A stretch of 64,000 bases of DNA from Mesorhizobium sp. (lineage in GTDB: Bacteria; Pseudomonadota; Alphaproteobacteria; Rhizobiales; Rhizobiaceae). Shown in pieces: positions 34,523 through 43,893 of the stretch. Below the pieces are notes generated by a model that was given only the letters and a program-made list of their open reading frames with translations, was not told the DNA's origin and made no database searches. How positions within the stretch are numbered: position 1 is the first letter of the stretch; each line of letters begins with the position of its first letter. The stretch lies in contig SAQL01000017.1 in assembly GCA_004020645.1 (NCBI GenBank), positions 89,481 through 153,480 on the forward strand. The letters are read 5' to 3'. The translations under genes and the position numbers were made by a program.

Positions 34523-34750
34523 TCACGCTTGCCAGAAGGACTTCGCGCATTCGCGGCGAACGTCTTCTGGCGTCATGCCAAGATCGCGCAAAAGGTGCTC
34601 GTCAATCTCGGCGAGGTCGAGGCGCTGCAGATGGCGGTCGTACCACCGCGCCAGGAGCCGCAGATGCGACCGGCGGAAGATGATGAACGGAAACGGCCGA
34701 CGGCCGACGCGGCTGACAAGCAGGGTGTGGGGAACGGTTCTTGCGGTCAT
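34523..34750 (-). CDS. DUF1127 small protein
   Basis: A 75-residue arginine-rich protein whose last 40 residues are a DUF1127 domain (LDLAEIDEHLLRDLGMTPED followed by VRREC). DUF1127 proteins in alphaproteobacteria have been linked to RNA turnover and phosphate or carbon metabolism, but this one is uncharacterised. It is divergent from the ArsR-type gene. Confidence 0.8.
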   Translation of the reverse strand: MTARTVPHTLLVSRVGRRPFPFIIFRRSHLRLLARWYDRHLQRLDLAEIDEHLLRDLGMTPEDVRRECAKSFWQA

Positions 34751-34818
34751 CGTCGTCTCCTTGATCTCAGCGGAGGATAGTGGTTATCTGACGACAATGC
34801 TTCGATGAAGGACGAACT

Positions 34819-35493
34819 ATGCGTGAAGGACCAGACATAGCGCGCATCGCCAGCCTGGTCGGCGATCCGGCGCGGGCAAACATGCTGACCGCGCTGATGG
34901 GCGGCACGGCACTGACAGCGAGCGAACTGGCGCTCGTGGCCGGCGTGTCGCTGCCGACCGCCAGCTCGCATCTGTCGAAACTGATGGAGGGTGGGCTGCT
35001 GACGCTGGCAAGCCAGGGGCGGCATCGCTACTACGGCCTCGCCGGGCCGCAGGTGGCTGGCATGATCGAGGCGATTACCGGCGTCGCCGCTGCGGTCGGG
35101 CCGCAGCGGGTGCGGCCGGGCCCGCGCGACGCCGCCATGCGCGTGGCGCGGGTCTGCTACGACCACCTCGCCGGCGAGCAGGCCGTGGCAATGCTCGACC
35201 GTCTTGTCGCTCGACAAGTCCTCCTGCGCCACGACAAGGAGATCCGACTCGGGCCGTCGGCCGCCTCGCATTTCGCCGCGATCGGCATCGATGTCGAGAG
35301 CAAGCCGCGACGACCGCTGTGCCGGGCCTGCCTCGACTGGAGCGTGCGGCGCTCGCATCTGGCCGGCACGCTGGGTGCGGCCATTCTCGACAAGATTATC
35401 GCCGAGAAATGGGCGCGACGCGAGAAAGACAGCCGCGCAGTGATCTTTTCGCCGATGGGCAAGCAGGCGTTCGAGAAGGTGTTTCTCGGCTGA
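34819..35493 (+). CDS. ArsR-family winged-helix regulator with long C-terminal part
   Basis: A 224-residue regulator. Residues 1-75 are an ArsR winged helix: IASLVGDPARANMLTAL, then LTASELALVAGVSLPTASSH as the recognition region. The long C-terminal domain (from about 95) has RPLCRACLDWSVRRSHLAG with a CxxC-like pair, a known pattern of this larger ArsR subgroup. No arsenic or metal gene is nearby, and the target is unknown; the divergent DUF1127 gene shares its promoter region. Confidence 0.85.
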   Translation: MREGPDIARIASLVGDPARANMLTALMGGTALTASELALVAGVSLPTASSHLSKLMEGGLLTLASQGRHRYYGLAGPQVAGMIEAITGVAAAVGPQRVRPGPRDAAMRVARVCYDHLAGEQAVAMLDRLVARQVLLRHDKEIRLGPSAASHFAAIGIDVESKPRRPLCRACLDWSVRRSHLAGTLGAAILDKIIAEKWARREKDSRAVIFSPMGKQAFEKVFLG

Positions 35494-35504
35494 AAAGTAA
35501 CTGA

Positions 35505-38027
35505 TCAGCCGCGCTTGAGCAGCTTGCCCTGCTTGAAAAAATCTGCCCAGGGATCGGCTTTCGCCAACTGCTTCAGCGTCGTCTTGTCGCCGATCGGAAA
35601 GGCGTTCGGCGCCAACCCGGCCTCGATCTCCGCCCAAGTCGCCGGCATTGAGACCGTAGCGCCTTTCTTGGCGCGCGACGAATAGGGTGCCACCGTGGTC
35701 GAGCCGCGGCCATTGCGCAGATAGTCGACGAAGATCTTGCCGGTGCGCGCCTTCTTCGACAGCGTCGCTGTATACCGATCAGGGGCGGCCTGCTCGAGGG
35801 CGCGGGCGAAATCATGGGCGAAGTCCTTCACCTCATCCCAATCCGCCGACGGTTTCAGCGGCACGACGACATGGTAGCCCTTGCCGCCCGACGTCTTGAC
35901 GAAATTCGGCAATGACAGCGCATCGAGCCGGCCGTGAATTTCGAGCGCCGCCGCGCGCACCGCTTTCACGTCGACGCCTTCGTCGGGATCGAGATCGAAG
36001 ATGATCTGGTCCGGCTTGTCCAGTTCCTCGATGGTGCAGCCCCAGATATGGATCTCGACCACGCCGAGCTGGACCAAGGCAGCGACACCGTCGAAATCGC
36101 GGATGAACAGGATCTCCTCGCCGTCGGTCGGATCATTCATCCTGGCGATCTTGTCATGCATGCCGGCCGAGGCATGTTTCTGGAAGAAGCGTTGGCCGCC
36201 GACGCCGTCCGGCGCGCGCACCAGGCTGAGCGGCCGGTTGGCCACGAACTGCTTCATGCGTGCCCAGACCGAGGCATAGTGATCGAGCAGGCCCTGCTTC
36301 GAGACCTTCTCCTGCGGCCACAGAAGCTTGTCGGGGTGAGAAAGCTTAACGACGGTTTTTGCCGCCCCGGTAGACTTGACCTTGGTCTCGCCTTTGCCGC
36401 CGGCCGGCTCTGCCTTGGTGTCGGCCTTCGGCTTTTCCTGCACGACTTCCTCCGCCGGTTTGTCCTCGCGCAATCCCTGGAACGAGGCGTGACGTATTAT
36501 ACGATCGGACGTCCAGGTGCGGAACTCCACGTCGCCGACAAGTTCGGGCTTCACCCAAACCACTCCTTTGTCCGGCCCCTTGCCTGTCGGCACGGCGGTA
36601 TCGAAGGGCGAGGTCTTCGCCTTCAACGCATCCAGCTTTTTCTTCAGGTCGTTGGTACTTTGCATCGAAAAACCGGTGCCGACACGGCCGGCATAGTGCA
36701 GCTTGCCGCCCTCATGGTAGCCGACCAGCAAGGAGCGCAATCCGCGCCCGGTCTTCTCCGACGGCAGGTAGCCGCCGATGACGAACTCCTGGCGCAGCGT
36801 GCATTTCGACTTCACCCAGGACAAGCCGCGGCCGCTGCGATAGGGCGCGTCGGCGCGCTTGGAGACGATGCCTTCCAACCCCATGCGGCAGGCATGCTCC
36901 AGCATGACCTTGCCCGGTTCGGCAAAATGGTCGCTGAAGCGGACTGCCGAATTGGCTGGCTGTTTGCCAAGCAAATCCTGCAAAGCCTGCTTGCGCTCGA
37001 CCAGCGGCTCTTTGCGCAGGTCTTGGCCGTCGAGACGGATCAGGTCGAAGATGTAATAGAGAAAACGATCCGTGCGGCCGGCCGACAGGTCAGCCTGGAG
37101 CAGCGCGAAAGACGAGACGCCGCTGTCTGCCAGCACGACGATCTCGCCGTCAAGGATGGCGTCGGTACATTTCAGACGCCCGAGTTCTGCAATAATCGCG
37201 GCGCCGAATTTGCCCGTCCAGTCGAGGCCGGTGCGGGTCAACAGTCGCACCTTTGTGCCGGCGAGTTGCGCCTGCATGCGGTAGCCGTCGAATTTCACCT
37301 CATGCAGCCATTCCCTGCCGGGAGGGGCATCCCTCTGCAGTGTGGCGAGGCATGGTTCGATGAACTCGAGCTGCTTTGCCGCCTTGGCCTTCGCCTTGCT
37401 GGTGGACCGTTTGTTCGAATGCCAGACCCTTGGCTTCTTGCCATCGGCGGTCTTGCCTTCGCCAACCTCCTCGATCGTCAGGCCCGACTTCACCGACTCG
37501 GGCGCCACCTGCAAGATGTCCTCACCTGGACGCGCGGCGGCATCGTCGGATTTGATCAGCAGCCAATTGTCGCGCGTTTTGCCCGGACGCGGCTTCAGCC
37601 GCACCAGATGCCAGAGACCGTTCAGCTTGTGGCCGTGCAATTCGAAGCTGATATGACCCTTTTTCATCGCCTGGGCCGGGTCGTTCTCCGGTTGCCATTT
37701 GCCTTCGTCCCAGACGATGACCGAGCCGCCACCATATTCGCCCTTGGGAATGGTGCCTTCGAAGGACGCGTAGTCGATCGGGTGGTCCTCGACATGCACG
37801 GCGAACCGCTTTTCATGCGGATCGAGGCTCGGACCCCGGGTTATCGCCCAGCTCCACAGCACGCCACCATGCTCCAGGCGAAGGTCGTAATGCAGTCGTG
37901 TCGCGGCGTGCTTGTGGACGACAAAGATGCCGCCGGCCTCACCTTTCCTGTTGCGAACGACCTTGCCGACCGGCTCGGCGGTCTTCTTGAAATCGCGTTT
38001 GGCGTGATACTGCTCAAGGCTGGCCAT
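35505..38027 (-). CDS. ligD: ATP-dependent DNA ligase D (NHEJ)
   Basis: An 840-residue, three-domain LigD for non-homologous end joining. The 3'-phosphoesterase comes first (HKHAATRLHYDLRLE at 38-52, HVEDHP at 78-83, GEYGGGSV at 97-104). The ligase follows (EVKFDGYR at 243-250 with adenylated Lys245, then EGIVSKR). The polymerase/primase domain is last (SHPDKLLWP at 563-571, DLDP at 678-681). No Ku gene is in the window. The start at 38027 is chosen because upstream residues are not conserved and carry the promoter; a GGAAC-N16-CGTT box lies about 80 bases upstream. Confidence 0.95.
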   Translation of the reverse strand: MASLEQYHAKRDFKKTAEPVGKVVRNRKGEAGGIFVVHKHAATRLHYDLRLEHGGVLWSWAITRGPSLDPHEKRFAVHVEDHPIDYASFEGTIPKGEYGGGSVIVWDEGKWQPENDPAQAMKKGHISFELHGHKLNGLWHLVRLKPRPGKTRDNWLLIKSDDAAARPGEDILQVAPESVKSGLTIEEVGEGKTADGKKPRVWHSNKRSTSKAKAKAAKQLEFIEPCLATLQRDAPPGREWLHEVKFDGYRMQAQLAGTKVRLLTRTGLDWTGKFGAAIIAELGRLKCTDAILDGEIVVLADSGVSSFALLQADLSAGRTDRFLYYIFDLIRLDGQDLRKEPLVERKQALQDLLGKQPANSAVRFSDHFAEPGKVMLEHACRMGLEGIVSKRADAPYRSGRGLSWVKSKCTLRQEFVIGGYLPSEKTGRGLRSLLVGYHEGGKLHYAGRVGTGFSMQSTNDLKKKLDALKAKTSPFDTAVPTGKGPDKGVVWVKPELVGDVEFRTWTSDRIIRHASFQGLREDKPAEEVVQEKPKADTKAEPAGGKGETKVKSTGAAKTVVKLSHPDKLLWPQEKVSKQGLLDHYASVWARMKQFVANRPLSLVRAPDGVGGQRFFQKHASAGMHDKIARMNDPTDGEEILFIRDFDGVAALVQLGVVEIHIWGCTIEELDKPDQIIFDLDPDEGVDVKAVRAAALEIHGRLDALSLPNFVKTSGGKGYHVVVPLKPSADWDEVKDFAHDFARALEQAAPDRYTATLSKKARTGKIFVDYLRNGRGSTTVAPYSSRAKKGATVSMPATWAEIEAGLAPNAFPIGDKTTLKQLAKADPWADFFKQGKLLKRG

Positions 38028-38108
38028 CGCACGCGATCCTATAGCGGTTTGGGGTGGCGCCGATTTGCTGTGAGGGCTTCGGCTTGGCGACGCCGACACC
38101 AGGCCTTG

Positions 38109-38133
38109 AACGGATAGAAACAGTTTCAGTTCC
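38109..38133 (-). promoter_or_regulatory. EcfG-type general stress promoter of ligD
   Basis: On the minus strand, GGAAC (38133-38129), 16 bases, CGTT (38112-38109): an exact match to the GGAAC-N16/17-CGTT consensus for the alphaproteobacterial general-stress sigma factor EcfG. It is 82 bases before the ligD ATG. Confidence 0.75.
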
Positions 38134-38186
38134 GGCCCCGCGAAAAAGCGAGGCAAAGCCGGGTTGCCCGGCATTGCCTGGATCGA

Positions 38187-38693
38187 CTATTCGGCGGCCT
38201 GAAGGTTGACCTTGGCTTCCGCAATCTCGGTAAGCTTGCGGTCGGTCGCCTGCTCTTCCTTGATGTTGTTGGCCAGGACATTGGCGCAGTCGGTGCGGCC
38301 AAGCTGCTTGGCCCAGGCGATCAACGTGCCGTAACGGGTTATTTCATAGTGCTCGACCGCCTGCGCGGATGCGATCAGGGCGGCGTCGAGAACGTCCTTG
38401 TCGTCGATGTCGCCGCTGACTTCGTCGGCTTCCTCGAGAATGCCGTCGATGGCCGGACAGTTGACCGTCTTGGCCTTCACGCCATGCAGTTCGAACACCT
38501 TCTCGACGCGCTCGATATGGCCCTTGGTCTGGCCGAGGTGCTTTTCAAGGCCGGCTTTCAGCTGCGGGTCGGTCGCCTTGTCGATCATCTTCGGCAGCGA
38601 CTTCTCGATCTGTTTTTCGGCGTAATAGATGTCGCGTAGCGTGTGGACGAAGAGGTCGTCCAGCGTCTTGATGTCTTTCGAAAAGAAACCCAT
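38187..38693 (-). CDS. DUF892 ferritin-like protein (YciE-like)
   Basis: A 168-residue four-helix-bundle protein of the DUF892/YciE family: TLDDLFVHTLRDIYYAEKQI at residues 10-29, GHIERVEKVFELHG near 58 and AVEHYEITRYGTLIAWAKQLG near 111. Conserved Glu and His positions suggest a di-iron site. Family members are often stress-induced, and the EcfG-type promoter about 100 bases upstream fits this. Probable cytosolic stress protein next to ligD. Confidence 0.88.
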   Translation of the reverse strand: MGFFSKDIKTLDDLFVHTLRDIYYAEKQIEKSLPKMIDKATDPQLKAGLEKHLGQTKGHIERVEKVFELHGVKAKTVNCPAIDGILEEADEVSGDIDDKDVLDAALIASAQAVEHYEITRYGTLIAWAKQLGRTDCANVLANNIKEEQATDRKLTEIAEAKVNLQAAE

Positions 38694-38794
38694 GGCTTTT
38701 GCCTTTCCATTGTTCTTGCTGGTTTGGGGTTCCGGCGGCGGTTTCGCTCGGAAGCCGCAGCCTGCTGGGCCAGGTGGGTCCGGCTCTGGGCGTC

Positions 38795-38819
38795 AACGTC
38801 CGGCTTTCGGACGGGTTCC
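38795..38819 (-). promoter_or_regulatory. EcfG-type general stress promoter of the DUF892 gene
   Basis: On the minus strand, GGAAC (38819-38815), 16 bases, CGTT (38798-38795), pointing at the DUF892 gene that starts at 38693. It is the second such exact match within 700 bases, which strengthens both. Confidence 0.75.
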
Positions 38820-39100
38820 TGACTTACCCCAAGGAAGCACAGAAATTTCGCGGCGCTGGCCAAGGCTGAAACAGAAGCGCGTCCGAGCGACATCCAAACG
38901 AAACATATGTGATGCAAAAGTCACATCGACCGAAATGTCGACGAACTGCATGGAAAGACCCCGAATCAGCCGCATTGCGGCCACGAACCAAGGCCTTTTC
39001 GACCAGATATTAACATCGTGTTCACCGACTATTCACGCCTAGACGCTATGATCTCCGCAATTCGGAAGGGACATCCGAAATCGGGACAGGGACAGGTAAA
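38820..39100. other. Gene-free interval upstream of the DUF892 promoter
   Basis: About 280 bases of lower GC without a supportable gene. It ends with the possible leader of a 48-codon frame at 39101. No hairpin or RNA gene could be recognised. Confidence 0.5.
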
Positions 39101-39247
39101 ATGAGCTTCTTGACGCACCTCATCGGCTACGCTGCCGCCATCCGCGAATTCGTCGCGCCGACCTACCGGCCGGAGCGCTATTACATGCGCGGCCCTGGCC
39201 CCGCTTGCGCACGTCGCGGCCATACGCTCGGCATCAGCGCACACTGA
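39101..39247 (+). CDS. Possible 48-residue small protein
   Basis: A short frame, MSFLTHLIGYAAAIREFVAP to GHTLGISAH, preceded by GGGACAGG at a good distance. The N-terminal half is amphipathic and the middle is rich in Arg, Tyr and Pro. A second short frame (39247-39375, 42 residues, very Arg-rich) overlaps its stop as TGATG but has less support. No family known to me. Confidence 0.4.
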   Translation: MSFLTHLIGYAAAIREFVAPTYRPERYYMRGPGPACARRGHTLGISAH

Positions 39248-39443
39248 TGACGGCCATGGAAAGTCGTCACGACAGCCGGATCTGCAGGCCGGCCGCCGAT
39301 CACCGTGCGACGACCTATCGCGCGGAACGTCCCGCGCTCGCCGACAGGCGGCGTGCGACAACACCAAGGTTCTGAGATTCTAGGACTTTGATCTCGCAGC
39401 CGGCAAGCTTAGTGTCGCTTGACACCAAGCAGCCGGGACTCGC

Positions 39444-39611
39444 GTGACCACCCAGCCAGACAATCCTCCTGAAGAACCCGCCTTCGATGCAAGCCAGCCG
39501 TTGATCGTGTTCGATGGCGTTTGCGTGCTGTGCTCGGGCTTCGTGCGCATGGTGGTCGGTCTCGACCGCAAAAGCAGCGGAGCCCTCAGCTTTTTGGGGG
39601 AGCCGCGATGA
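39444..39611 (+). pseudogene. Truncated DCC-family (DUF393) thiol-disulfide oxidoreductase remnant
   Basis: A 55-codon frame from GTG 39444 with the DCC hallmark PLIVFDGVCVLCSGFVRMVV (DxxCxxC) of DUF393 proteins, which normally have 120-150 residues. After DRK the frame jumps to SSGALSFLGEPR and stops, so most of the domain is missing, probably by an internal deletion. Its stop overlaps the start of the next gene as ATGA, as expected if the original operon junction survived. Non-functional as a DCC protein. Confidence 0.75.
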
Positions 39612-41328
39612 AGATCCTCATCGTCGGCGGCTACGGCAGCTTTGGCGGCCGTATCATCGAATTGCTTGAGAACGAGCCGCGCCTGACACTGATCGTCGCC
39701 GGGCGCTCGCTGGCCAGGGCCGATGCCTACTGCAAGAACCGCGATCGTGCCGTCGCCCGGGTTGTTCCGGCGCTGTTCGATCGCGACGGCGATATCGTCG
39801 AGCAACTTTCACCGCTGCGGCCCGATATACTGATCGATGCCAGCGGCCCGTTCCAGGCCTATGGCGAGGGCCGGTACCGCCTGATCGAGGCCTGCATCGA
39901 CCAGGGCGTCAACTATCTCGACCTCGCCGACGGCTCGGATTTCGTCGCCGGCGTGTCTGCGTTCAATGAGGCGGCGCGAACGGCTGGTCTTTTCGTGCTG
40001 TCCGGGGTCTCCAGTTTTCCGGTGCTGACGGCGGCGGCGGTGCGTCGCCTGTCTCTGGGCATGGCGCGAGTAGATAGCATCCGCGGCGGCATCGCGCCGT
40101 CGCCATTTGCCGGCGTCGGTGAAAATGTGATCCGCGCCATATCCGGCTATGCCGGCCAGCCGGTCAAGCTCGTGCGGAACGGTCGTTCAGCGCTAGGCCA
40201 TCCGTTCACCGAACAGACGCGCTACACGATCGCACCGCCGGGCCGCCTGCCACTGAGAAATAAGCTGTTCTCGCTGGTCGACGTCCCGGACCTGCGTGCG
40301 CTGTCAGAGCTTTGGCCGGAAGCGAAAACCATCTGGATGGGAGCCGGGCCGGTCCCCGAAGTGCTTCACCGCGCCTTGATCGGGCTTGCCTGGCTGGTGC
40401 GCGCGCGAACAGTCCGCTCGCTTTCGCCGCTGGCCTCGCTCATGCAGCTGGCGACGAACCGGCTGCGCTGGGGCGAGCACCGCGGCGGCATGTTCGTCGA
40501 GGTGGCGGGATCGGACCAGACGGGCGTGGCGGCCACACGATCGTGGCACCTGCTGGCGGAGGGCAACGACGGGCCGCTGATCCCGTCGATGGCGGTCGAG
40601 GCGCTGGTCCGCAAGGCGCTGGATGGACATGAGGCGCCGCCCGGCGCGCGGGCTGCCGTGCACGATTTGGAGCTTGAGGATTATGAAGCGCTGTTTGCCA
40701 GCAAGACGATCTACACAGGTTTCAGAAACGAACCCGTTGATTTGGACACGCCGCTTTATGCCGCCTTGCTCGGCGACGCCTGGCTAAGCCTGCCGGACGA
40801 GATCCGCGCCATGCATGATGGCACGACGACAGCGGAAGGACGGGCGCGGGTCGAGCGCGGAGGTAGTATCCTTGGCCGGCTAACGGCCTGGATGGTCGGG
40901 TTTCCGAAGCCGTGCGCCGATATCCCTGTCCGTGTCCGGTTTGAACCCGGCAAGGGTGGCGAGACCTGGACCCGAACATTCGGCACGCACAGTTTTTCAA
41001 GCCGACAGTGCGCTGGCCGGGACCGGTCGCAGCAGCTGCTGTGCGAACGCTTCGGCCCGTTGACCTTCGCGATGGCGCTGGTCGCCGAAGATGGACGGCT
41101 GACGCTCGCCCTGCGTCACTGGAGTATTGGGGTCTGCCGCTGCCGCTGTGGCTGTGCCCGCGCTCGACATCCTACGAAACCGTGGAAGACGGCCGGTTTC
41201 GCTTCCATGTTGAGATTTCACATCGCTTCACTGGAATCATCGTCCGTTATCGCGGCTGGCTCGAACCTTCGCAGGGCTCCAGCACGGTCGCATCGCCTGC
41301 CGCCTTGGCGAGTTCGCGGCAGCCCTGA
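39608..41328 (+). pseudogene. Saccharopine dehydrogenase-like/DUF4166 protein, frameshifted
   Basis: The gene starts MKILIVGGYGSFGGRIIELL, a Rossmann-fold NAD(P)-binding domain as in saccharopine dehydrogenase-like proteins (residues 1-350), followed by a DUF4166 domain (from about residue 410: MHDGTTTAEGRARVERGG). Homology runs in frame to GRLTLALR near 41125; then the expected ending (EYWGLPLPLWLCPRSTSYET to RFTGIIVRYRGW) is found only in another frame, ending at 41328. A single-base indel near 41125-41140 breaks the last 50-60 residues. Without it the protein would be about 570 residues. It may be a real mutation or a sequencing error. Confidence 0.8.
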
Positions 41329-41624
41329 ACCGTGCACAGGGTCCAGCCTTCACCCGTCGCGCCAGAGGCCGCGAGCACAAGGCGCCGCTGCGGCGCCATC
41401 TTGGGTTTATAGATCCACCAGCCGTCCCGCAGCACCGAGCCTTCCGGCGGTTCCATGCCGGCGCCCGAGCCCTTGATCCGTGCCTCGACGATTTGCAAGC
41501 CGGACGGCATCACCTTCCAGTCTTCCTGCCAATACGTCTTTTCCACCGAATGCGTCCAGGCGAGCGTGAAGGCGGCGACAGTGAGCGTCACCGTCTTGCC
41601 GGCGGCGAGGATACAGAGGCTCAT
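41247..41624 (-). CDS. DUF1850 protein associated with TRAP transporter
   Basis: A 125-residue protein with an N-terminal hydrophobic segment and the family motif AWTHSVEKTYWQEDWKV, then GLQIVEARIKGSGAGMEPPE. DUF1850 genes are nearly always next to TAXI-TRAP permeases; their role is unknown. ATGA overlap with the permease gene shows co-translation. The 3' end overlaps the broken DUF4166 gene on the opposite strand by about 80 bases. Confidence 0.85.
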   Translation of the reverse strand: MSLCILAAGKTVTLTVAAFTLAWTHSVEKTYWQEDWKVMPSGLQIVEARIKGSGAGMEPPEGSVLRDGWWIYKPKMAPQRRLVLAASGATGEGWTLCTVQGCRELAKAAGDATVLEPCEGSSQPR

Positions 41625-43711
41625 GCCGTACTCGACGCCTGCCGCGCACGCCAGCAGTGCCAGCCGATCCAGATGAAAGAGAGCGCCCAGCCGGCTTCGT
41701 CGGTGACAGGCAGTGCGGCAACCAGCAGCACGCCGGCGGCGAAGGCGACGAGACGTTCCCACCAGGCCATGCGCCGGGCCAGGAACCCGACCGCGGCCGC
41801 GCCCCACAGGGCAATGCCCATGCAGGCCTTGAGGACGATATAGGCGACCTCGACGGGATAGCCGAACTGGGCGGCGATCGGTCCGGGGTCCTGCAGCATC
41901 AGCGCCGGGGTGTAGACCGCCATGAACGGCACGACGAAGCCGGCGACGGCAAGCTTGGTGGCCTGGATGCCGATCTTGAGGCCGCTCTCCTTGGCCATCG
42001 GCGCGGCGGCGAAGGCGGCCAGCGCCACAGGCGGGGTGAGGTCGGCCATGATGCCGAAATAGAAGACGAACATGTGGCTCACCACCAGCGGCACGCCGAG
42101 CGACAGCAGTGCCGGCCCGGCCAGCGATGAGGTGATGATGTAATTGGGGATCGTCGGGATGCCCATGCCGAGCACCAGGCAGGTCAGCATGGTCAGCACC
42201 AGCGACAGGAGCAGATTGTTCTCGCCGATGGAGATGATCCAGCCGATGAAGGTGGAGGCGATGCCGGTGAGCGTCAAAGTGCCGATGACGATGCCGACAA
42301 TGGCGCAGGCGATGCCGACCGGCAACGCGTTCTTTGCTCCCTCGGCAAGCGAGTCTATGCATATCTGCAGCGTCTCGCGTCCGCCCCTGAAGGTGACGCA
42401 GGCGATGACGAGCCCAGCGATCACAAAACTGAGGATATCGACGCCGAACCTCATGAAAGAGGCGGCGGCAAGCCCTAGCGTCAGCCAGAAGACGATGCGG
42501 AAGGCAAGCGGCCCGATCAAAGCCGCCAGCGGCGTGCCGAGGATGAGCACGATGGTCAGCGCCAGACCCATGGTGCCGGCGAAGATCGGCGTATAGCCGG
42601 CAAACAGCAGATAGATGAGCGCGGCAAGCGGCAACACCAGCGGCCAATGTCTTCTCACCGCATGCCACGGATTGGGCAGGTCCGCCTTGGCCATGCCCTG
42701 CAGGCCGGCCTTGCCGGCTTCCAGGTAGACCTGCCAGAAGCAGGCGCCGAAATAGAGCAGCGCAGGGATGATCGCCGCCTTGACCACCTCGGCATAGGGA
42801 ATGTTCAGCGTCTCGGCCATGATGAAGGCGACCGCGCCCATCACCGGCGGCATGATCTGGCCGCCCATCGACGAGGTCGCCTCGACGGCGCCGGCGAAGG
42901 CCGAACGGAAGCCGAAGCGCTTCATCAGCGGGATGGTGAACTGGCCGCTGGCCACCACATTGGCGACGCCGGAGCCGGAAATGGTGCCCATCAGCGCCGA
43001 GGACAGTACGCAGACCTGGGCCGGGCCGCCGCGCCACGTGCCGACCAGGCCAAGCGCGAAATCGTTGAACAGCGCGATCATGCCGGCGCGTTCGAGAAAG
43101 GCGGCGAAGACGACGAAGATGAAGATATAGGCGGCCGAGACGTAGACCGGCGTGCCGTATATGCCTTCGGTGCCAAAGGCGAAGGTGTCGATGAGCTGTG
43201 CGAAATCATAGCCGCGATGGATGAAGGGCGGCGGCAGGTGATTGCCGAAGAAAGCGTAGGCGAGAAAGATCAAGGCGATCAGGGCAAGCGGCAGCCCCAT
43301 TAGCCGCCGCGCGGCCTCGAAGACCAGCACGACCAGCACCGTGCCGACGATCAGGTCCGGCGTGGTGAGGAAGCCGGAGCGCCGGATGAGGTCGGTATAG
43401 AACACCCAATTGTAGAGGCCGGTGGCGAAGCCGAGCACGCCGAGCGTCCAGAACGCTGCTTTCGCCGGTGTGGTTGTGGCGCGCAGATTGGCGATCAGGC
43501 CAAAGCCGAGCAGCAGCAAGAAGCCGACATGCATGGCGCGCACCACCTGGCTCGGCAAGCTGCCATAGGCGGCGATATAGATCTGGAAGACGGAGAAGGC
43601 GATGGCGACGAGAAAGGCGGCCTTGCCGGCGATGCCTTCGCCGAAACCCGGCGGCAGGCCTTCGACCGGGGCTTCGGCGGTTGGGGAGAGAACGGTCGGG
43701 GTGTCGGTCAT
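41621..43711 (-). CDS. TRAP transporter permease, fused 4TM/12TM
   Basis: A 696-residue inner-membrane protein, the fused small and large TRAP permease subunits as found in TAXI-type systems. DctM-like motifs include GTISGSGVANVVASGQFTIP, SSMGGQIMPPVMGAVAFIMA and GMGIPTIPNYI. It uses ion gradients to import an organic acid or similar solute delivered by the binding protein encoded next. The start at 43711 is chosen since the upstream extension is repeat sequence. Order: TAXI, permease, DUF1850. Confidence 0.94.
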   Translation of the reverse strand: MTDTPTVLSPTAEAPVEGLPPGFGEGIAGKAAFLVAIAFSVFQIYIAAYGSLPSQVVRAMHVGFLLLLGFGLIANLRATTTPAKAAFWTLGVLGFATGLYNWVFYTDLIRRSGFLTTPDLIVGTVLVVLVFEAARRLMGLPLALIALIFLAYAFFGNHLPPPFIHRGYDFAQLIDTFAFGTEGIYGTPVYVSAAYIFIFVVFAAFLERAGMIALFNDFALGLVGTWRGGPAQVCVLSSALMGTISGSGVANVVASGQFTIPLMKRFGFRSAFAGAVEATSSMGGQIMPPVMGAVAFIMAETLNIPYAEVVKAAIIPALLYFGACFWQVYLEAGKAGLQGMAKADLPNPWHAVRRHWPLVLPLAALIYLLFAGYTPIFAGTMGLALTIVLILGTPLAALIGPLAFRIVFWLTLGLAAASFMRFGVDILSFVIAGLVIACVTFRGGRETLQICIDSLAEGAKNALPVGIACAIVGIVIGTLTLTGIASTFIGWIISIGENNLLLSLVLTMLTCLVLGMGIPTIPNYIITSSLAGPALLSLGVPLVVSHMFVFYFGIMADLTPPVALAAFAAAPMAKESGLKIGIQATKLAVAGFVVPFMAVYTPALMLQDPGPIAAQFGYPVEVAYIVLKACMGIALWGAAAVGFLARRMAWWERLVAFAAGVLLVAALPVTDEAGWALSFIWIGWHCWRARQASSTA

Positions 43712-43732
43712 TGGCGGGTTCCTGGCGGGGCG

Positions 43733-43892
43733 CTCTCCCTCCCCCTCGAGGGGAGGGTGGACAGCCGCCGAAGGCGGATGGACGGGTGGGGTAATCTCAA
43801 CTGCCTCGACCTTTGCCTGAGCGATGGAGCGCGTCGCCGAGGACCCCTCCCGGCCCTGGCGGGCCACCCTCCCCTCAAGGGGAGGGAGCGGC
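43733..43892. repeat. Pair of inverted palindromic repeats inside the TRAP operon
   Basis: Two copies of a CTCCC(T)-CCCCTCGAGGGGAGGG-type hairpin, at about 43733-43757 and 43842-43892, in mirror orientation and separated by a unique spacer. They sit between the TAXI gene and the permease gene. Such elements inside operons can make expression of the binding protein exceed that of the permease. Confidence 0.75.
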
Positions 43893-43893
43893 G

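Noticed and set aside
35934..38117. 727-codon open frame on the plus strand opposite ligD
   Set aside because: Antisense shadow of a real, motif-complete LigD gene in GC-rich DNA; the translation has no recognisable domain.
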